From Pseudomonadota bacterium (lineage in GTDB: Bacteria; Pseudomonadota; Gammaproteobacteria; Burkholderiales; Burkholderiaceae_C), in assembly GCA_023436025.1 (NCBI GenBank), contig JAEZKX010000252.1, forward strand, positions 1 to 12,626: 12,626 bases of DNA, given 5' to 3'. Made by a program: the position numbers and the translations under genes. This document shows positions 12,307-12,626 of the stretch, piece after piece (position 1 is the first letter of the stretch; the number at the start of each line of letters is the position of its first letter). Below the pieces are notes generated by a model. That model had not been told where the DNA came from, did not search any database, and saw nothing but the letters and a program-made list of their open reading frames with translations.

Positions 12307-12626
12307 CGTTCGGCTGCCGGGGGCTGCACCCCCTGTGGCGCCGTGTTGTTGGCGCGGAAATATACCGCACGCCGCAGCGCGTCCCAGTCAGCCGGCGCCG
12401 CGTCTCGCTCGAGCCACAGCCAGCGCGGCGCACCCGTCTCGGGATGGAAGCGCACCAGCAGGCGCGACTGCAGGTCCAGGGCCTGCCCGACGCGGCCGGC
12501 CGATGCCGCGCCACCCTCTTCCCAGAGCCAGCCGCCGCCGACCCAGCGCAGCAGGCCGCGCGGCGACACCCACCAGGCACGCGCTGCAATGCCCGTACAG
12601 GCGGCGACGGCAGCGAAGGCGAGCGC
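12303..12626 (-). CDS. YgfX/CptA-like membrane protein (5' end cut by window edge)
   Basis: The frame is open from the right window edge to a TGA overlapping the rpoE ATG, 107 codons without the true start. The visible part begins with a hydrophobic segment (ALAFAAVAACTGIAARAWWV) and continues as a soluble domain. Its C-terminal part, RWLWLERDAAPADWDALRRAV, resembles the end of YgfX (CptA) proteins, where LWL, a D, W and LRR recur in the same spacing. In E. coli YgfX is the partner of the SdhE flavinylation factor and has been described as a toxin acting on cytoskeletal proteins. The resemblance is by eye only. Coupling to rpoE by ATGA suggests co-expression with the stress operon. Confidence 0.6.
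   Translation of the reverse strand, partial: ALAFAAVAACTGIAARAWWVSPRGLLRWVGGGWLWEEGGAASAGRVGQALDLQSRLLVRFHPETGAPRWLWLERDAAPADWDALRRAVYFRANNTAPQGVQPPAAER
12319..12333 (-). repeat. Hairpin just upstream of the rpoE start
   Basis: On the minus strand GGGGG (12333-12329), TGCAG, CCCCC (12323-12319) form a 5-bp all-GC stem with a 5-nt loop. It lies 12 nt before the rpoE ATG, inside the last codons of the upstream gene. It may affect ribosome access to rpoE and make translation depend on ribosomes finishing the upstream gene. Confidence 0.4.

Overview
The window is GC-rich chromosomal DNA whose genes all lie on the minus strand. It carries the conserved block (ygfX-like)-rpoE-rseA-rseB-mucD-lepA-lepB-DUF4845-rnc-era-recO-pdxJ-acpS-nagZ, listed in the direction of transcription (right to left). 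This order, a mucD-type DegP after rseB, a zinc-less RecO, and the protein sequences point to a betaproteobacterium of the order Burkholderiales, probably Comamonadaceae or a close relative. The order is inferred with good confidence and the family with moderate confidence. There are no mobile elements, tRNA or rRNA genes, or CRISPR arrays.

Right part (about 8226-12626): the envelope-stress module. A partial membrane protein resembling YgfX/CptA overlaps rpoE (ECF sigma factor). It is followed by rseA (membrane anti-sigma factor), rseB (periplasmic sensor) and mucD (periplasmic DegP/HtrA protease), and closes with a strong intrinsic terminator at 8226-8260. A RpoE-type promoter can be read in the rseB-mucD gap (9843-9869), so the protease may have its own stress-induced transcription.

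Middle (7764-8225): about 460 bp without a credible gene but full of structure. It holds a 22-bp near-palindrome, a perfect 16-bp palindrome, a perfect DnaA-box 9-mer with two weaker relatives, a good -10 element, and a hairpin followed by a terminator-like hairpin with a T tract, about 45 bp before lepA. This is the most interesting part of the window: it could encode a short RNA or a transcription attenuator controlling the housekeeping operon.

Left part (1-7763): a tightly packed housekeeping operon. lepA (translation GTPase) and lepB (signal peptidase I) come first, then a small single-span DUF4845 protein, rnc (RNase III), era (ribosome-assembly GTPase), recO (recombinational repair), pdxJ (pyridoxine phosphate synthase), acpS (holo-ACP synthase) and nagZ (muropeptide recycling, running off the left edge). 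Most junctions overlap by 1 or 4 nt (TAGTG, ATGA or GTGA), which implies translational coupling. The era-recO junction is bridged by an unusual 10-codon mini-frame. The gene content is ordinary and conserved; the novelty, if any, lies in the non-coding and junction structure.
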